The notes beneath the pieces are model-generated. The model saw only the letters and a program-made list of their open reading frames with translations, ran no database searches and was not told where the DNA came from. From Petrotoga sp. 9PWA.NaAc.5.4 (GTDB taxonomy: Bacteria; Thermotogota; Thermotogae; Petrotogales; Petrotogaceae): a DNA stretch of 64,000 bases. This document shows, in pieces, positions 8,668 through 18,351 of the stretch. Within the stretch, counting starts at the first letter, position 1. Each line of letters starts with the position of its first letter. A program made the translations under genes and the position numbers. The DNA lies in NCBI RefSeq assembly GCF_002895485.1, contig NZ_AZRK01000009.1:80454-144453 (forward strand), given 5' to 3'.

Positions 8668-11172
8668 ATGAAGAAAGTAAGTGTTCTTTGCGTGATGTTG
8701 GTGGTATTATTTTCTGCGGTTGTTTTTGCAGAAAAAGGTCCTATGCCTGACAAGGTGTATTTTGATGTTAGGATGCAACAAGAAGTTGCGGTTCGGGATG
8801 TTGCTGCAGGAAATCTTGATATATATATGAATTCAGTTCCAGCATCTATTATGAATTCTTTGCCTCAGTCCATCTTGAATAATTTGGAAGTTTATTCTGT
8901 TCCATCTGGTTCGTGGTCCTTACTTTTTAACCCCGTTCCTAACGAGCCTCCTTATACTGTGAAAATTGGAAATAAAGAATATTTTAATCCTTTAGCTATA
9001 CAAGAAGTAAGATTTGCTATGAACTTTTTGATAAATAGACAGTATATTGTAGATGAGATTCAACAAGGTGCAGGAGGTCCAATGTTTACTGTGGCAACTC
9101 CGGGTCAGCCTGGAACCCAGCCTTACATAGAGATAGCTGCTAATATGGGATTAACACCTGAAGGAAATCAAGAATTAGCTCTTGAAATGATAGAAGAGGC
9201 CATGACGAAAGCGGCTAATTTGCCAGAAAACCGAGGAAGGTTAATAAAACAAGGCCAATGGTGGACATTTGATGGAGAACCTGTAACGTTGAAATTCTTG
9301 ATTCGTGTTGATGATCCTGAAGGAAGATTAAAATCTGGAAGATACATTGCCGATCAGATAGAAAAAGCTGGAATAAAAGTGGAAAGATTGGAAAGGGATA
9401 GGAGCGCTATTACAACAGCTTATTATTCAAATCCAGCTGATCTTGAATGGCATATTTATACAGAAGGCTGGGGAGCAGGAGCAACAAGAAAGTATTGGCA
9501 CCATATTGTATCTCAAATGTATGCTCCATGGTATGCTAATATGCCAGGTGGAGGAGATCCTGCTCACTGGAATTATGTGCACGAAGAAATCGATAATTTA
9601 ACTCTAAAGGTCTATAGTGGTAACTTTTCTACAGAAGAAGAGTACTGGGATGCGATTTTAAGAGCGACAGAGTTAGGTTTGGAAGATTCTGTAAGAATAT
9701 ATATTTCATATCAGCAAGATTATTATGTAGCGAACAAAAATAATTACAATAGAAGAGTGGTTTATGGATTAGGTGATGGCTTGAATCAGTGGTCTATTAT
9801 AACCTCAGATACTAAAAATAGAGAATTAAGGGTAACTCAATATTCTGCTCAAGGTGTTTTATTTATGAGTGCGTGGGATCCAGTAGGAACAAACGGATTC
9901 AACGATACTTTTTCCATAAATATTGCTTCCACCATGTACGATTATGGGATGTTTGAGAGTCCGGCTTCTGCTGATATTACACCTGCAAAGATTATTCCAA
10001 GATTAGATACTTTGGATACAAAATTTGAGTTAGGCGAAGATGGAGAACTAGTTGGATTGATAGAGGTTCCGGAAGATGCTATCAAATTTGATCCATTCAC
10101 CAAGCAATGGGTGAATGTTGGTCCTGGATTAACTTCTATAAGTGTTTGTACATATGATATTGTATACGGTGTTTGGAATAATGGTGTTTCAGAAAGTTTG
10201 GCAGATTATATGTTTGGACCTGCTTATGCATGGGATCTTTCAGTTGACTCTGGAAGTGGTGATACAAGGTATGATCCAACTTATTCGACAAGTATGATGC
10301 CAACATTAGAAGTTGAAGTTGCAAGAAAGCTTAACCCAGATGGTTCTATAACGGTATGGTTCAATTATAATTTCCCTGTTGATCATATGTATCTTGCTTC
10401 ATGGGGTGCCCCATGGTGGAATGTATCTGCTTCTAATCAACCTGTAGGAGTTTCATGGGAAATAGTTGAAGCTTTGACAAGATTAGTTGAAAAGGGAGGA
10501 GCTTCAGGGAGACAGTATACTTTCTCTGCAACTTCGGCAGGAGGGAATGTTTATGAAGTAGATGTTATAGAACCAGTATGTGTTGGTGATATAAAAGTTG
10601 AATTGCAAAAAATGATTGATGAAAAGTATGTTCCAGTTTATATAAAAGATTATGTGACTCCCGAAGAAGCCGTTGAAAGATATAGAACTTCTCTTAATTT
10701 TATTAACAAGCATAACCATGCTTATATAGGGAACGGGCCATTTCTGATGGAAAGATACGATCCCGTTGGAAGATTCGTTGAATTAACAGCAGTAAGAGAT
10801 GAACGATATCCTTTTGAACGTGGTTATTGGAATGAATATTTTGAGACCACAAGATTGAATATTGATGGAATAGATTTAGCTTTTGCAGCTCTTGCTGCTA
10901 TTGATTTACCAGTGTATATACATGTATCTGAAGTTCTTTACCCTTACGATACAGCTACTCCTGCAGAAGGAGGAAACGTTGAAGTTGCATTGATAGCCCT
11001 TGGTAATAAATGGACTTTTAAAGCAGAACCTGAAGCAGCAGGCTTGTTCTTGGCGACAATTCCATCAAGCGTTCTTATGACTTTAGAACCAGGTACTTAT
11101 TCAGTAGTTGTTACAGCAACATCTGAAGGAGCAATACCTTCAACATATTCAACATCGATAATTGTTTATTAA
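8668..11172 (+). CDS. Large ABC transporter solute-binding protein, family 5, apparently circularly permuted
   Basis: An 834-residue exported protein with signal peptide MKKVSVLCVMLVVLFSAVVFA, about 250 residues longer than the paralogue at 3081. After the signal it begins with VYFDVRMQQEVAVRDVAAGN, which matches the middle of the paralogue (IVFEIVSDTNVERLKFEAGE). Next comes VRFAMNFLINRQYIVDE, equivalent to the paralogue's FRKAVAYAYDKQTII. Segments normally near the N terminus occur late: a TYDIVYGVWNN segment near residue 495 and NGPFLMERYDPVGRFVELTA near 690. The last 80 residues look like a small beta domain. A hairpin and the two permease and two ATPase genes follow. Ligand unknown; it could be an oligosaccharide. 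Confidence 0.82.
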   Translation: MKKVSVLCVMLVVLFSAVVFAEKGPMPDKVYFDVRMQQEVAVRDVAAGNLDIYMNSVPASIMNSLPQSILNNLEVYSVPSGSWSLLFNPVPNEPPYTVKIGNKEYFNPLAIQEVRFAMNFLINRQYIVDEIQQGAGGPMFTVATPGQPGTQPYIEIAANMGLTPEGNQELALEMIEEAMTKAANLPENRGRLIKQGQWWTFDGEPVTLKFLIRVDDPEGRLKSGRYIADQIEKAGIKVERLERDRSAITTAYYSNPADLEWHIYTEGWGAGATRKYWHHIVSQMYAPWYANMPGGGDPAHWNYVHEEIDNLTLKVYSGNFSTEEEYWDAILRATELGLEDSVRIYISYQQDYYVANKNNYNRRVVYGLGDGLNQWSIITSDTKNRELRVTQYSAQGVLFMSAWDPVGTNGFNDTFSINIASTMYDYGMFESPASADITPAKIIPRLDTLDTKFELGEDGELVGLIEVPEDAIKFDPFTKQWVNVGPGLTSISVCTYDIVYGVWNNGVSESLADYMFGPAYAWDLSVDSGSGDTRYDPTYSTSMMPTLEVEVARKLNPDGSITVWFNYNFPVDHMYLASWGAPWWNVSASNQPVGVSWEIVEALTRLVEKGGASGRQYTFSATSAGGNVYEVDVIEPVCVGDIKVELQKMIDEKYVPVYIKDYVTPEEAVERYRTSLNFINKHNHAYIGNGPFLMERYDPVGRFVELTAVRDERYPFERGYWNEYFETTRLNIDGIDLAFAALAAIDLPVYIHVSEVLYPYDTATPAEGGNVEVALIALGNKWTFKAEPEAAGLFLATIPSSVLMTLEPGTYSVVVTATSEGAIPSTYSTSIIVY

Positions 11173-11208
11173 AAGTTAATCTCTTTGAAATAAAATATAG
11201 CAATCATT

Positions 11209-11240
11209 TACAGGCGTCCCCTTAAAAGGGGAGGCCTGTA
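11209..11240 (+). terminator. Intra-operon stem-loop after the second binding-protein gene
   Basis: A 13-bp inverted repeat with one mismatch (11209-11221 with 11228-11240, TACAGGCGTCCCC on the left arm) closes a 6-nt loop. Only a short TTT follows, so it may stabilise the upstream mRNA end or terminate partially. It sits between the binding-protein and permease genes. Confidence 0.7.
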
Positions 11241-11284
11241 TTTATGGTAATTATAGAAGTTAAGATGAAGAGGTGGTCAATTTT

Positions 11285-12334
11285 ATGTATTGGAGATACG
11301 CTATAAAAAGAATTCTTATGGGAATACTAATTTATGTAATCATTATTTTTATATATTCTATTCTTTTCAATACAGTTATGGAAGAAACTCTGAATGGTCA
11401 GATAATAGAGATTGTCAACGGAGAAATGCTCAAAATGTCACAAGTTGGAACAGATCCAGAATATTTGTTACAGTATAGGCAAATCAGGATCAAAGAATTA
11501 AGAACTTTGTATCATTTAGACGATCCTCTTCCCAGTAGAATCTTTTGGAGGGCTATAAATACATTAACTTTTAATTATGGCAATTCTACAATAATGAGGT
11601 CTTTCAAAGGAGAGACAGATGTTCTTGCTATAGTTTTAGAAAGAATTCCTTATACTTTGCTTCTTTTTACCGTTGCTATATTAATTGATATAGTTGTTGG
11701 AGTGTCTCTCGGAATAAAAAAAGCTCAAAGGGCAGGAAAATTAATGGACCAAACTACTTCAATTATAACAATGGTAGTGTATGGTTTGCCAAGTTGGTGG
11801 TTTGGAATGGTGATGATTATGTTGTTTGCTTTTACTATTCCCATTTTCCCATCGGGTGGATTCAATAGTGTTCCACCTCCTAATACATTTTTGGCAAGAG
11901 TTGTAGATACTTTATATCACCTCGCTCTTCCTGTAATAACTTTAGTTTTCATAGGTTTTTGGGGAAGGGCATACTTAACAAGAAATATCGTTTTAGGAAA
12001 TTTGCAAGAAGATTTTATAATGTCCGCCAGGGCAAGAGGTATACCTGAAAGGTCTGTTTTATATGGACATGCTATGAGAACTTCTGCACCTCCCATTCTT
12101 ACCATGTCTTTGTTGTCTTTGTTAGCCTCCTTTAATGGAGCTCTTGTCTTCGAAGGTATATTCAGTTGGCCGGGTATGGGCAGTTTATATTGGGCAGCTG
12201 TTCAACAAAATGATATTCCTGTTTTATTGGGTAACCTATCAATAACAACAGCTATTTATATAGGGGGTATCGTGGTTTTAGATTTAATCTATGGATTTCT
12301 TGATCCAAGAATAAAAGTAGGTGGAAAAGCGTGA
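11285..12334 (+). CDS. Peptide-type ABC transporter permease (DppB/OppB family)
   Basis: About 349 residues. The N terminus YWRYAIKRILMGILIYVIIIFIYS is a membrane anchor, and a periplasmic loop carries the DDPLPSRIFWRA stretch. The coupling loop SARARGIPERSVLYGHAMR and the C-terminal GALVFEGIFSWPGMGSLYW are family hallmarks. I place the start at ATG 11285, 8 nt after the GAGGTGG site. A GTG at 11273 overlaps that site and is less likely. The stop overlaps the next gene's GTG start by 4 bp (GTGA). It forms the membrane pore with the next gene product. Confidence 0.88.
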   Translation: MYWRYAIKRILMGILIYVIIIFIYSILFNTVMEETLNGQIIEIVNGEMLKMSQVGTDPEYLLQYRQIRIKELRTLYHLDDPLPSRIFWRAINTLTFNYGNSTIMRSFKGETDVLAIVLERIPYTLLLFTVAILIDIVVGVSLGIKKAQRAGKLMDQTTSIITMVVYGLPSWWFGMVMIMLFAFTIPIFPSGGFNSVPPPNTFLARVVDTLYHLALPVITLVFIGFWGRAYLTRNIVLGNLQEDFIMSARARGIPERSVLYGHAMRTSAPPILTMSLLSLLASFNGALVFEGIFSWPGMGSLYWAAVQQNDIPVLLGNLSITTAIYIGGIVVLDLIYGFLDPRIKVGGKA

Positions 12335-13722
12335 AAAAAAATAAATCAATTAATGGTCCACTTAGAGATTTTTGGAATGAATTTAAGCAATATAAGTATG
12401 GTGTTGTAGGAATTATTTTTCTCATAGTTTTTATTATTCTAGTGGTTTTTGAAAGATTTTTGGTTCCTTTCCCAGAAGCATCAAGTAGATGGAGAGATAT
12501 TACCTACTGGGAAGATAATCCAAGAAGTGTGCCTCCTGTTTGGATTAATTTCTTCACTTCAAAAGATTATACACCTACCGTCTACTTTGAAGATTTAGAA
12601 TTTGCAGAAAATCAGCTTGCTCCAACTATAACGGCAATGAATTATGTTTTAGAATATGAATATGATTACGATATTCCTCCTGTTGATATGATTTTGAGAG
12701 GTAGATATCAAGGTAACTTTACTGCTAACATCGTTGTCGAAAGACCTGATGGAACTACTGTAAATTTAGTGAATAAAAATTTTACTGCACCTACTATGAG
12801 AGATTTTCGTATTTCTTTGGTCAATGAAGCACAAAACAGTGTAAGAAATTTTGCAAGAAGATATCAACCCAATGTTCCACAAAATATTAGTATTTTTAGC
12901 ATTTTATTTTCACAAGCCAACGAAAATATTATATCAAGTCCTCAGCCTTTAAAGGGGACATATAAATTTAATATAAACTTGATTAAAACTTCTTCCAATA
13001 CTGTTATTGAAGAACCTATATTTATTGTTTCTGGCAGTGCTTCTGGTTTATTAGGAACAGATAACTCTAAAAGAGATATTTGGAGTGGTTTAGTTGCTGG
13101 ACTAAAGTGGGCTTTGTTTATAGGACTTTTTACTTCTGCCATTTCTGTAGGAGTTGGAGTGATTTATGGTGTTGTATCTGCTTATTATGGAGGTATAGTC
13201 GATTCGATTATGCAAAGAATATGGGAAGTATTTATAAATATTCCATTGTTACCGGTTTTAATTGTGTTATCCGCTATATTCCAACCGAGCATTTGGACAT
13301 TGATAATTATGATGTGTTTGTTTTTCTGGGTTGGACCTGTTAAGACCGTTAGAAGTATGGCTTTGCAAATAAAAGAAGAGACATTCGTAGAAGCTGCAAA
13401 AGCTTTAGGAGCCTCTAATTCACGAATAATTTTTAGACATATAGTTCCTATGCTTATACCTTATGCTTTTGCAAGTATGGCATTAAATGTACCGAGTGCT
13501 ATAGTATACGAAGCTACAGTTAGTTTGTTAGGATTGGGTGATGCTTCAATAGTAACATGGGGTCAGATTCTACATGATGCTTTTAGCGGTGGTGCTGTTA
13601 TAAGTGGTTATTGGTGGTGGATAGTCCCGCCAGGAATAGCGATTGCCCTTGTTGGAATGACTTTCGCATTTTTAGGTTTTGCGATGGATACTATCCTAAA
13701 TCCAAAATTAAGAACGAGGTAG
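12331..13722 (+). CDS. Peptide-type ABC transporter permease (DppC/OppC family) with extracytoplasmic insert
   Basis: 463 residues. The first membrane segment (YGVVGIIFLIVFIILVVFERFL) is near residue 25. The next does not come until about residue 250 (LKWALFIGLFTSAISVGVGVI), leaving about 200 extracytoplasmic residues that include EYEYDYDIPPVDM and FNINLIKTSSN. The core holds the coupling motif EAAKALGASNSRIIFRHIVP and a C-terminal VYEATVSLLGLG. The start is GTG, overlapping the upstream stop by 4 bp. The long insert parallels the other DppC-type subunit at 6602, so it is a shared feature of both systems rather than an accident. Confidence 0.88.
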   Translation: MKKNKSINGPLRDFWNEFKQYKYGVVGIIFLIVFIILVVFERFLVPFPEASSRWRDITYWEDNPRSVPPVWINFFTSKDYTPTVYFEDLEFAENQLAPTITAMNYVLEYEYDYDIPPVDMILRGRYQGNFTANIVVERPDGTTVNLVNKNFTAPTMRDFRISLVNEAQNSVRNFARRYQPNVPQNISIFSILFSQANENIISSPQPLKGTYKFNINLIKTSSNTVIEEPIFIVSGSASGLLGTDNSKRDIWSGLVAGLKWALFIGLFTSAISVGVGVIYGVVSAYYGGIVDSIMQRIWEVFINIPLLPVLIVLSAIFQPSIWTLIIMMCLFFWVGPVKTVRSMALQIKEETFVEAAKALGASNSRIIFRHIVPMLIPYAFASMALNVPSAIVYEATVSLLGLGDASIVTWGQILHDAFSGGAVISGYWWWIVPPGIAIALVGMTFAFLGFAMDTILNPKLRTR

Positions 13723-13728
13723 ATAAAT

Positions 13729-14703
13729 ATGAATGATGTTTTAACAGTCAATAATTTAAAAGTTTATTATTTTACCCGAAAGGGAGTCGTTAAAGGATTG
13801 GATGATGTAAGTTTTTCTCTCAGAAATGGAGAAACGTTGGGTTTAGTAGGAGAGTCTGGTTGCGGTAAAAGTACTTTGGGGATGGGTTTATTAAGAATGC
13901 CCAATCCTCCCGGAAAGATTGTTGGAGGAGAAATTATTATAGATAATGAAAATATCGTTCCTTTAAAAGAAAGTGAAGTAAGAAAAAGAATAAGATGGAA
14001 TAAGATATCTATGGTATTTCAAGGAGCTATGAACAGTCTAACACCTGTTTATACAATAAAAAAACAGATGATAGAAACCCTTCAAAATCATAAAGAGATG
14101 GAAGAAGAAGAAGCAATTAAAATTATAAAGAAGTATCTTAATCATGTAGGTTTGTCTGAAGATATTTTAAGAAGATATCCTCACGAACTTTCTGGTGGGA
14201 TGAAACAACGTGTTGTAATTGCGATGGCTTTGTTTTTGGAACCAAAAATAATCATCGCTGATGAACCCACAACTGCCTTGGATGTTGTTGTCCAGGCACA
14301 GATAATAAATCTTTTAAAAACTTTGAAGAAAGAACTTAATCTTTCCTTTATTTTTATAACCCATGATTTAGCTACAGAAGCTGAAGTTTCTGATAGAATA
14401 ATGGTTATGTATGCCGGAAAAACTGCTGAAATAGGAACAAATTACCAAATTTATGGGCCCCAAGGTCCTGCACATCCATATACAAAAGGTTTGCTATCTT
14501 CTACTCCCAGATTGCATCAAAAAGTAGAAGAGTTAGATTTTATACCTGGTGTGCCACCCGATCTTCTAAATCCTCCAACTGGATGTAGATTCCATCTTCG
14601 TTGTCCGGTTGCTTTTGATAAGTGTAAAATGAAAGAACCACCTTTAAAAGAGATAGAGCCTGAGCATTTTGTTGCTTGTTGGAGGTGTTATGAAGATGAA
14701 TGA
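13729..14703 (+). CDS. Peptide-type ABC transporter ATP-binding protein (OppD/DppD family)
   Basis: 324 residues. Walker A is GESGCGKS, the signature LSGGMKQR, Walker [13 protein letters not shown] and the switch histidine FITHDLA. The C-terminal extension has the conserved cysteines (GCRFHLRCPVAFDKCK). The Q-loop reads FQGAMNSLTP, with Gly in place of the more common Asp, as in many OppD proteins of this subgroup. Start ATG with a GAGGT site. It lies 6 bp after the permease gene and overlaps the following ATPase gene, so the five genes from 8668 on form one operon. Confidence 0.9.
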   Translation: MNDVLTVNNLKVYYFTRKGVVKGLDDVSFSLRNGETLGLVGESGCGKSTLGMGLLRMPNPPGKIVGGEIIIDNENIVPLKESEVRKRIRWNKISMVFQGAMNSLTPVYTIKKQMIETLQNHKEMEEEEAIKIIKKYLNHVGLSEDILRRYPHELSGGMKQRVVIAMALFLEPKIIIADEPTTALDVVVQAQIINLLKTLKKELNLSFIFITHDLATEAEVSDRIMVMYAGKTAEIGTNYQIYGPQGPAHPYTKGLLSSTPRLHQKVEELDFIPGVPPDLLNPPTGCRFHLRCPVAFDKCKMKEPPLKEIEPEHFVACWRCYEDE

Positions 14704-15733
14704 TGAAATAATATTGAGTGTAAAGAATTTAAAAAAATGGTTTCCTCTGAGAAGAACCATTAAAGAATTTTTTTCTGGAGATAGAAGATGGGTAAGAGCT
14801 GTCGATGGGGTAAGTTTTGATGTGAAAAGAGGAGAAATATTTTCTTTGATAGGAGAATCTGGATGTGGTAAAACAACGACAGGAAGGTTGATAATGAAAT
14901 TGGAAGAAGCAACAGATGGAGAAATAATATTCAAAAATGAAAATATAATTTCTTTTTCAACTTTGGAAAAAATCAAAGCATACAAAGAACAAGTTCAAAT
15001 GATTTTTCAAGATCCATATGCCTCAATGAATCCAAGGTTTAAGATAAGGGATGTTTTATCTGAACCTTTGATAATTCATAAAAAAGCTAAAACCTTAGAA
15101 GAGAGAGAAAATTTGGTAAGAAAAACGCTTGAAGAAGTAAAACTTATTCCTCCAGAAGAATTTATGGATAGATATCCTCACATGTTAAGTGGCGGTCAAA
15201 GGCAGAGAGTTGCAACTGCAAGAACCTTGATATTATCACCAGAATTAATAGTGGCAGATGAGCCCGTTTCTATGATAGATTTGTCAACGAGAGCGGAAAT
15301 TTTACACATGATGAAAGAAGTTCAAAAAAATTTACAACTAACATATATTTATATAACTCATGATTTATCTACAGCAAGATACTTTTGCGATAGAATAGCT
15401 GTTATGTATCTTGGAAAAATAGTTGAATTAGGTAATGCAGACGAAATAATTGAAAATCCTTTACACCCTTACACTAAAGCTCTTATAGAAGCCGTACCAG
15501 AACCTTTACCTGGTAAAGAGAATCAGATTAAAGAGATCCCAATAAAAGGGGAAGTGCCATCTGCTGCAAATGTGCCTAAAGGATGCAGATTTCATCCAAG
15601 ATGTATCTATGCCCAGCCGAAATGCTATGAAAGTGTAGAAGACCCTGAGCTTGTAGAAGATTCTAATGGACATTTTGTTGCCTGTTATAGGTATAAAGAA
15701 ATTAATACTGTTCCAGAAAAGGCTAATAGGTAG
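14696..15733 (+). CDS. Peptide-type ABC transporter ATP-binding protein (OppF/DppF family)
   Basis: About 345 residues: Walker [10 protein letters not shown]-loop FQDPYASMNP, signature LSGGQRQR, Walker B LIVADEPVSMID. The last element replaces the usual TSALD after the catalytic Glu, a variant common in the second ATPase of such systems. The C-terminal extension has CRFHPRC and CYESVEDP. The start lies inside the end of the upstream gene. GGAGGT at 14681-14686 could serve ATG 14690 or 14696; I chose 14696 for its spacing. A strong bidirectional terminator follows immediately, marking the operon end. Confidence 0.88.
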   Translation: MNDEIILSVKNLKKWFPLRRTIKEFFSGDRRWVRAVDGVSFDVKRGEIFSLIGESGCGKTTTGRLIMKLEEATDGEIIFKNENIISFSTLEKIKAYKEQVQMIFQDPYASMNPRFKIRDVLSEPLIIHKKAKTLEERENLVRKTLEEVKLIPPEEFMDRYPHMLSGGQRQRVATARTLILSPELIVADEPVSMIDLSTRAEILHMMKEVQKNLQLTYIYITHDLSTARYFCDRIAVMYLGKIVELGNADEIIENPLHPYTKALIEAVPEPLPGKENQIKEIPIKGEVPSAANVPKGCRFHPRCIYAQPKCYESVEDPELVEDSNGHFVACYRYKEINTVPEKANR

Positions 15734-15737
15734 GAAT

Positions 15738-15776
15738 AAAAATATCCCCACGATTACTAATCGTGGGGATATTTTT
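15738..15776. terminator. Bidirectional terminator between convergent operons
   Basis: A perfect 18-bp inverted repeat (15738-15755 with 15759-15776) with a 3-nt loop has A-tracts on the left and T-tracts on the right, so it can terminate transcripts from both sides. It overlaps the stop codon of the minus-strand Nudix gene. Confidence 0.92.
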
Positions 15777-16359
15777 AGATATTTTCTAAGGCAATTTTAG
15801 TCCAACCTTCTAAATTTACGTATGGCATTTGTAGTATTTCTTCTTTTTTAAGCCACTTACTTTGAAAGTTTTCTACTTCTTTGATTTCAGCATGTTCAAC
15901 AAACCCTATAAATAAAATTCCTAAATGTACGTTTGATACTTCTTCAGAGTCATCGTTTATTATTCCTTTATAAATATATTTTGAATTTGAAGTAAGCCAT
16001 AACTCTTCGTTGATTTCTCTATCCATGCCGTTGAAGAACGTTTGTTCTTTAGAGATTCCTATATCATTTTTGTTTATGTGTCCACCAATACCAATAGAGA
16101 TCTTATTGTGTAGTCGCTTTTCTCCTTGATTTTGAGTTCTTTTCAGGACTAAAATCTTATTTTCTTTATTCTTAAAAACAACGTATGGGATTATTTGCCT
16201 AAAATTGTTATCACTTTCTATTTTATTTCTCTCATAAAAATTTCCGTATTCTAAAATTTTTCCAAAATCAGAAAATTTTATCTTTATAAAGTTTTTAAAA
16301 TCTGCATTTATTTTTTCGTTTATTATTCTGTTTGAGACCGCCAAAATTTGTTCATTCAT
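15775..16359 (-). CDS. Nudix-family hydrolase
   Basis: 194 residues. The central part has [18 protein letters not shown] followed by a Nudix-box-like region: [10 protein letters not shown], then [11 protein letters not shown], which supplies the REXXEE metal-binding core. Nudix enzymes hydrolyse nucleoside diphosphates linked to another group; the substrate here cannot be assigned. The first 75 residues are an extra N-terminal segment without a recognisable motif. Its start overlaps the hslV stop by 4 bp, so the two are probably co-translated, although no functional link is known. Confidence 0.72.
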   Translation of the reverse strand: MNEQILAVSNRIINEKINADFKNFIKIKFSDFGKILEYGNFYERNKIESDNNFRQIIPYVVFKNKENKILVLKRTQNQGEKRLHNKISIGIGGHINKNDIGISKEQTFFNGMDREINEELWLTSNSKYIYKGIINDDSEEVSNVHLGILFIGFVEHAEIKEVENFQSKWLKKEEILQMPYVNLEGWTKIALENI

Positions 16360-16889
16360 TCTATAATCTCCAACGTAATATTATCGTTTGTATAAATACA
16401 TATTTCTCCAGCTATTTTCAAAGATTGTTTTGCAATTTCTTCGGCATCCAACTCTGTATTTCTCAAAAGAGCCATAGCTGCCGCGTAAGCATAAGGTCCA
16501 CCAGAACCTATAGCTATCGCATTCTCTTGTGGCTCCATAACTTCGCCATTTCCAGAAATTAATAACATATTTTCTTTGTCAGCAACAAGTAATAGAGCTT
16601 CTAACCTTCTTAAAGCTTTATCCATTCTCCATTCTTTTGTTAAATCAACTGCTGCTTTCATCAAATTACCATGAGATGCTTTATATTTTCCTTCAAATCT
16701 TTCATATAAAGCTAAAGCATCCGCGACAGAACCAGCGAACCCTGATATTACTTTTCCATCGCCTATTCTTCTAACCTTTTTTGCGTTTCCTTTGAAGACA
16801 GTTTCGCCCATTGTTACTTGGCCATCTCCACCTATGACAGTTTTACCATTTTTTTTAACACCTATTATTGTCGTTCCATTAAATTGCAT
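16356..16889 (-). CDS. hslV: ATP-dependent protease peptidase subunit HslV (ClpQ)
   Basis: 177 residues, normal HslV length. The N terminus is [28 protein letters not shown]; removal of the five-residue propeptide would expose the catalytic Thr. The conserved [11 protein letters not shown] stretch binds near the active site. HslV forms a double hexameric ring that works with the HslU ATPase, which is not in this window. A GGAGG site lies just before the ATG. The whole leader is a three-unit dispersed repeat array (16919-17414), whose right end is 29 nt before the start. Confidence 0.95.
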   Translation of the reverse strand: MQFNGTTIIGVKKNGKTVIGGDGQVTMGETVFKGNAKKVRRIGDGKVISGFAGSVADALALYERFEGKYKASHGNLMKAAVDLTKEWRMDKALRRLEALLLVADKENMLLISGNGEVMEPQENAIAIGSGGPYAYAAAMALLRNTELDAEEIAKQSLKIAGEICIYTNDNITLEIIE

Positions 16890-16918
16890 CTAAAAAACCT
16901 CCTTAGCACATTTTGATT

Positions 16919-17414
16919 ACTTACTTTAGAAATTTTAAAACTTAGTTTTTCAAAAATACCTCCTAAACTCTAATCCTAACAGAATATGAATTTCTTTAAT
17001 TTTTTCGCTATGTGTAGCTAAGAAGAGAGGGGAGGGCTCTGCCCTGGACCCGCTATAAATTCAAAATTCTATTTTTAGAAAATTCTCATTTCTAAAGTCC
17101 CTGCTTCTTTTCTAATAATTCTAAGTTCTAATCCTTACTAATCCCTAATTTTTTTTACCTTTTTCGGTACTTGTACCGAAGGAAGGGGGAGAGGGCTCTG
17201 CCCTGGACCCGCTATAAATTCAAAATTCTATTTTTAGAAAATTCTCATTTCTAAAGTCCCTGCTTTTTTTCTAATAATTCTAAGTTCTAATCCTTACTAA
17301 TCCCTAATTTTTTACCTTTTTCGGTACTTGTACCGAAGGAAGGGGGAGAGGGCTCCGCCCTGACCCCATTATAAATTCAAGATGTTATTTTCTAAAAAAT
17401 ATCATTTCTAAAGT
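16919..17414 (-). repeat. Dispersed leader repeat, copy C (three tandem units) upstream of hslV
   Basis: Read on the minus strand, left ends (ACTTTAGAAAT) fall at 17414, 17257 and 17098, giving unit lengths of about 158 bp. The outer two units are nearly identical and have the TTCGGTAC/GTACCGAA hairpin. The unit next to hslV has the alternative TAGCTA/TAGCGA hairpin and the only right end (AAAGTAAGT, 16927-16919), with TAAAAT at 16937-16932. The AGGGC-NNN-GCCCT hairpin is kept in all three, with loop AGA in the first two and GGA in the distal one. The 562-bp gap holds no gene. Confidence 0.88.
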
Positions 17415-17451
17415 CCTTATAAATTAACTCACTATTTTGATAGCTCATGTT

Positions 17452-18339
17452 TTAGTAGATATTGTGATTTTGAAGAATAATCCTTATTAAATCGTCAAAA
17501 GTAATTCCAACAGCTTTAGCAGAAGTTGGAAGATCGCTTAAATCTGTTAAGCCAGGAACAGTGTTAACTTCAAGCACATAAATTTCATTCTCTGTGAGGA
17601 TTGCATCTATTCTTAACATATCTTTGAACTGTAGTAAGTTTAAAATAGTTTTTCCTATATTTTCAATTTTATTTAGTATTTTTTCTGGTGTATGTTTCCA
17701 CGGTATTAGAGTAGTTAATCCTTCAGTATACTTTGCTTCATAATCATAAAATTCTTTCTTTGGAATAATTTCAAGTATAGGTAACAGTACGAAATCTTCT
17801 TTTTTTTGAATGTAAGATATGGTTATCTCAGTACCTTTTATGTATTTTTGTATCAAGATTTCATGAAATTCTTTTAAATTCTGATTTAAGTATCTTTCAT
17901 ATTCTTCTTTATTATGAATAATAAAAACACCTTTACTTGAACCACTCTTTCTTGGTTTAATAATTAAGGGAAATTCAAAAGGATTATTTATAAATTTTGT
18001 TGTATATATTGTTTCGGGCATGGGAAATAGGTTTTTATATAAACTATAGAAAGTGTATTTATCATAAGTCGCAAAACAAGACTCAGGTTTAGAACACGTA
18101 TAATCAATTTCCAAAAATTCTAAAAGTGAAGCTAATCTTCCATCTTCTCCATAATCTCCATGAACAATGTTAAAAACAAATTTATAATTCTGAATTTTTT
18201 CTATAAAATTATTTTCTATTAAATCTATTATTATTGGATTGTGACCTAAAATTTTTAAACTTTTAAAGATATTTTCAGCACTTTTAAAAGATATTTCTCT
18301 TTCTAAGGATTTTCCTCCTGCGATAATAGGAATATTCAT
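17452..18339 (-). CDS. ddl: D-alanine--D-alanine ligase
   Basis: 295 residues, at the short end for Ddl. ATP-grasp features are visible: NIVHGDYGEDGRLASLLE near residue 58 (substrate and active-site region), PLIIKPRKSGSSKGV near 130, EITISYIQ near 170 and YVLEVNTVPGLTDLSDLP near 255 (metal-binding end). It makes D-Ala-D-Ala for peptidoglycan in the cytoplasm. It lies 12 bp downstream of nrdJ and is probably co-transcribed with it, an unusual pairing. The start has GAGAGGGG upstream. Confident family call. Confidence 0.9.
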   Translation of the reverse strand: MNIPIIAGGKSLEREISFKSAENIFKSLKILGHNPIIIDLIENNFIEKIQNYKFVFNIVHGDYGEDGRLASLLEFLEIDYTCSKPESCFATYDKYTFYSLYKNLFPMPETIYTTKFINNPFEFPLIIKPRKSGSSKGVFIIHNKEEYERYLNQNLKEFHEILIQKYIKGTEITISYIQKKEDFVLLPILEIIPKKEFYDYEAKYTEGLTTLIPWKHTPEKILNKIENIGKTILNLLQFKDMLRIDAILTENEIYVLEVNTVPGLTDLSDLPTSAKAVGITFDDLIRIILQNHNIY

Positions 18340-18351
18340 TTTTTACCCCTC

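Noticed and set aside
15775..16889. A functional hslUV operon
   Set aside because: Only hslV is present; its neighbour is a Nudix hydrolase, and no HslU ATPase frame exists in the window.
16919..17414. Tandem repeats that might be a CRISPR array
   Set aside because: Units are about 158 bp and nearly identical along their length, with no short direct repeats separated by unique spacers and no cas genes.
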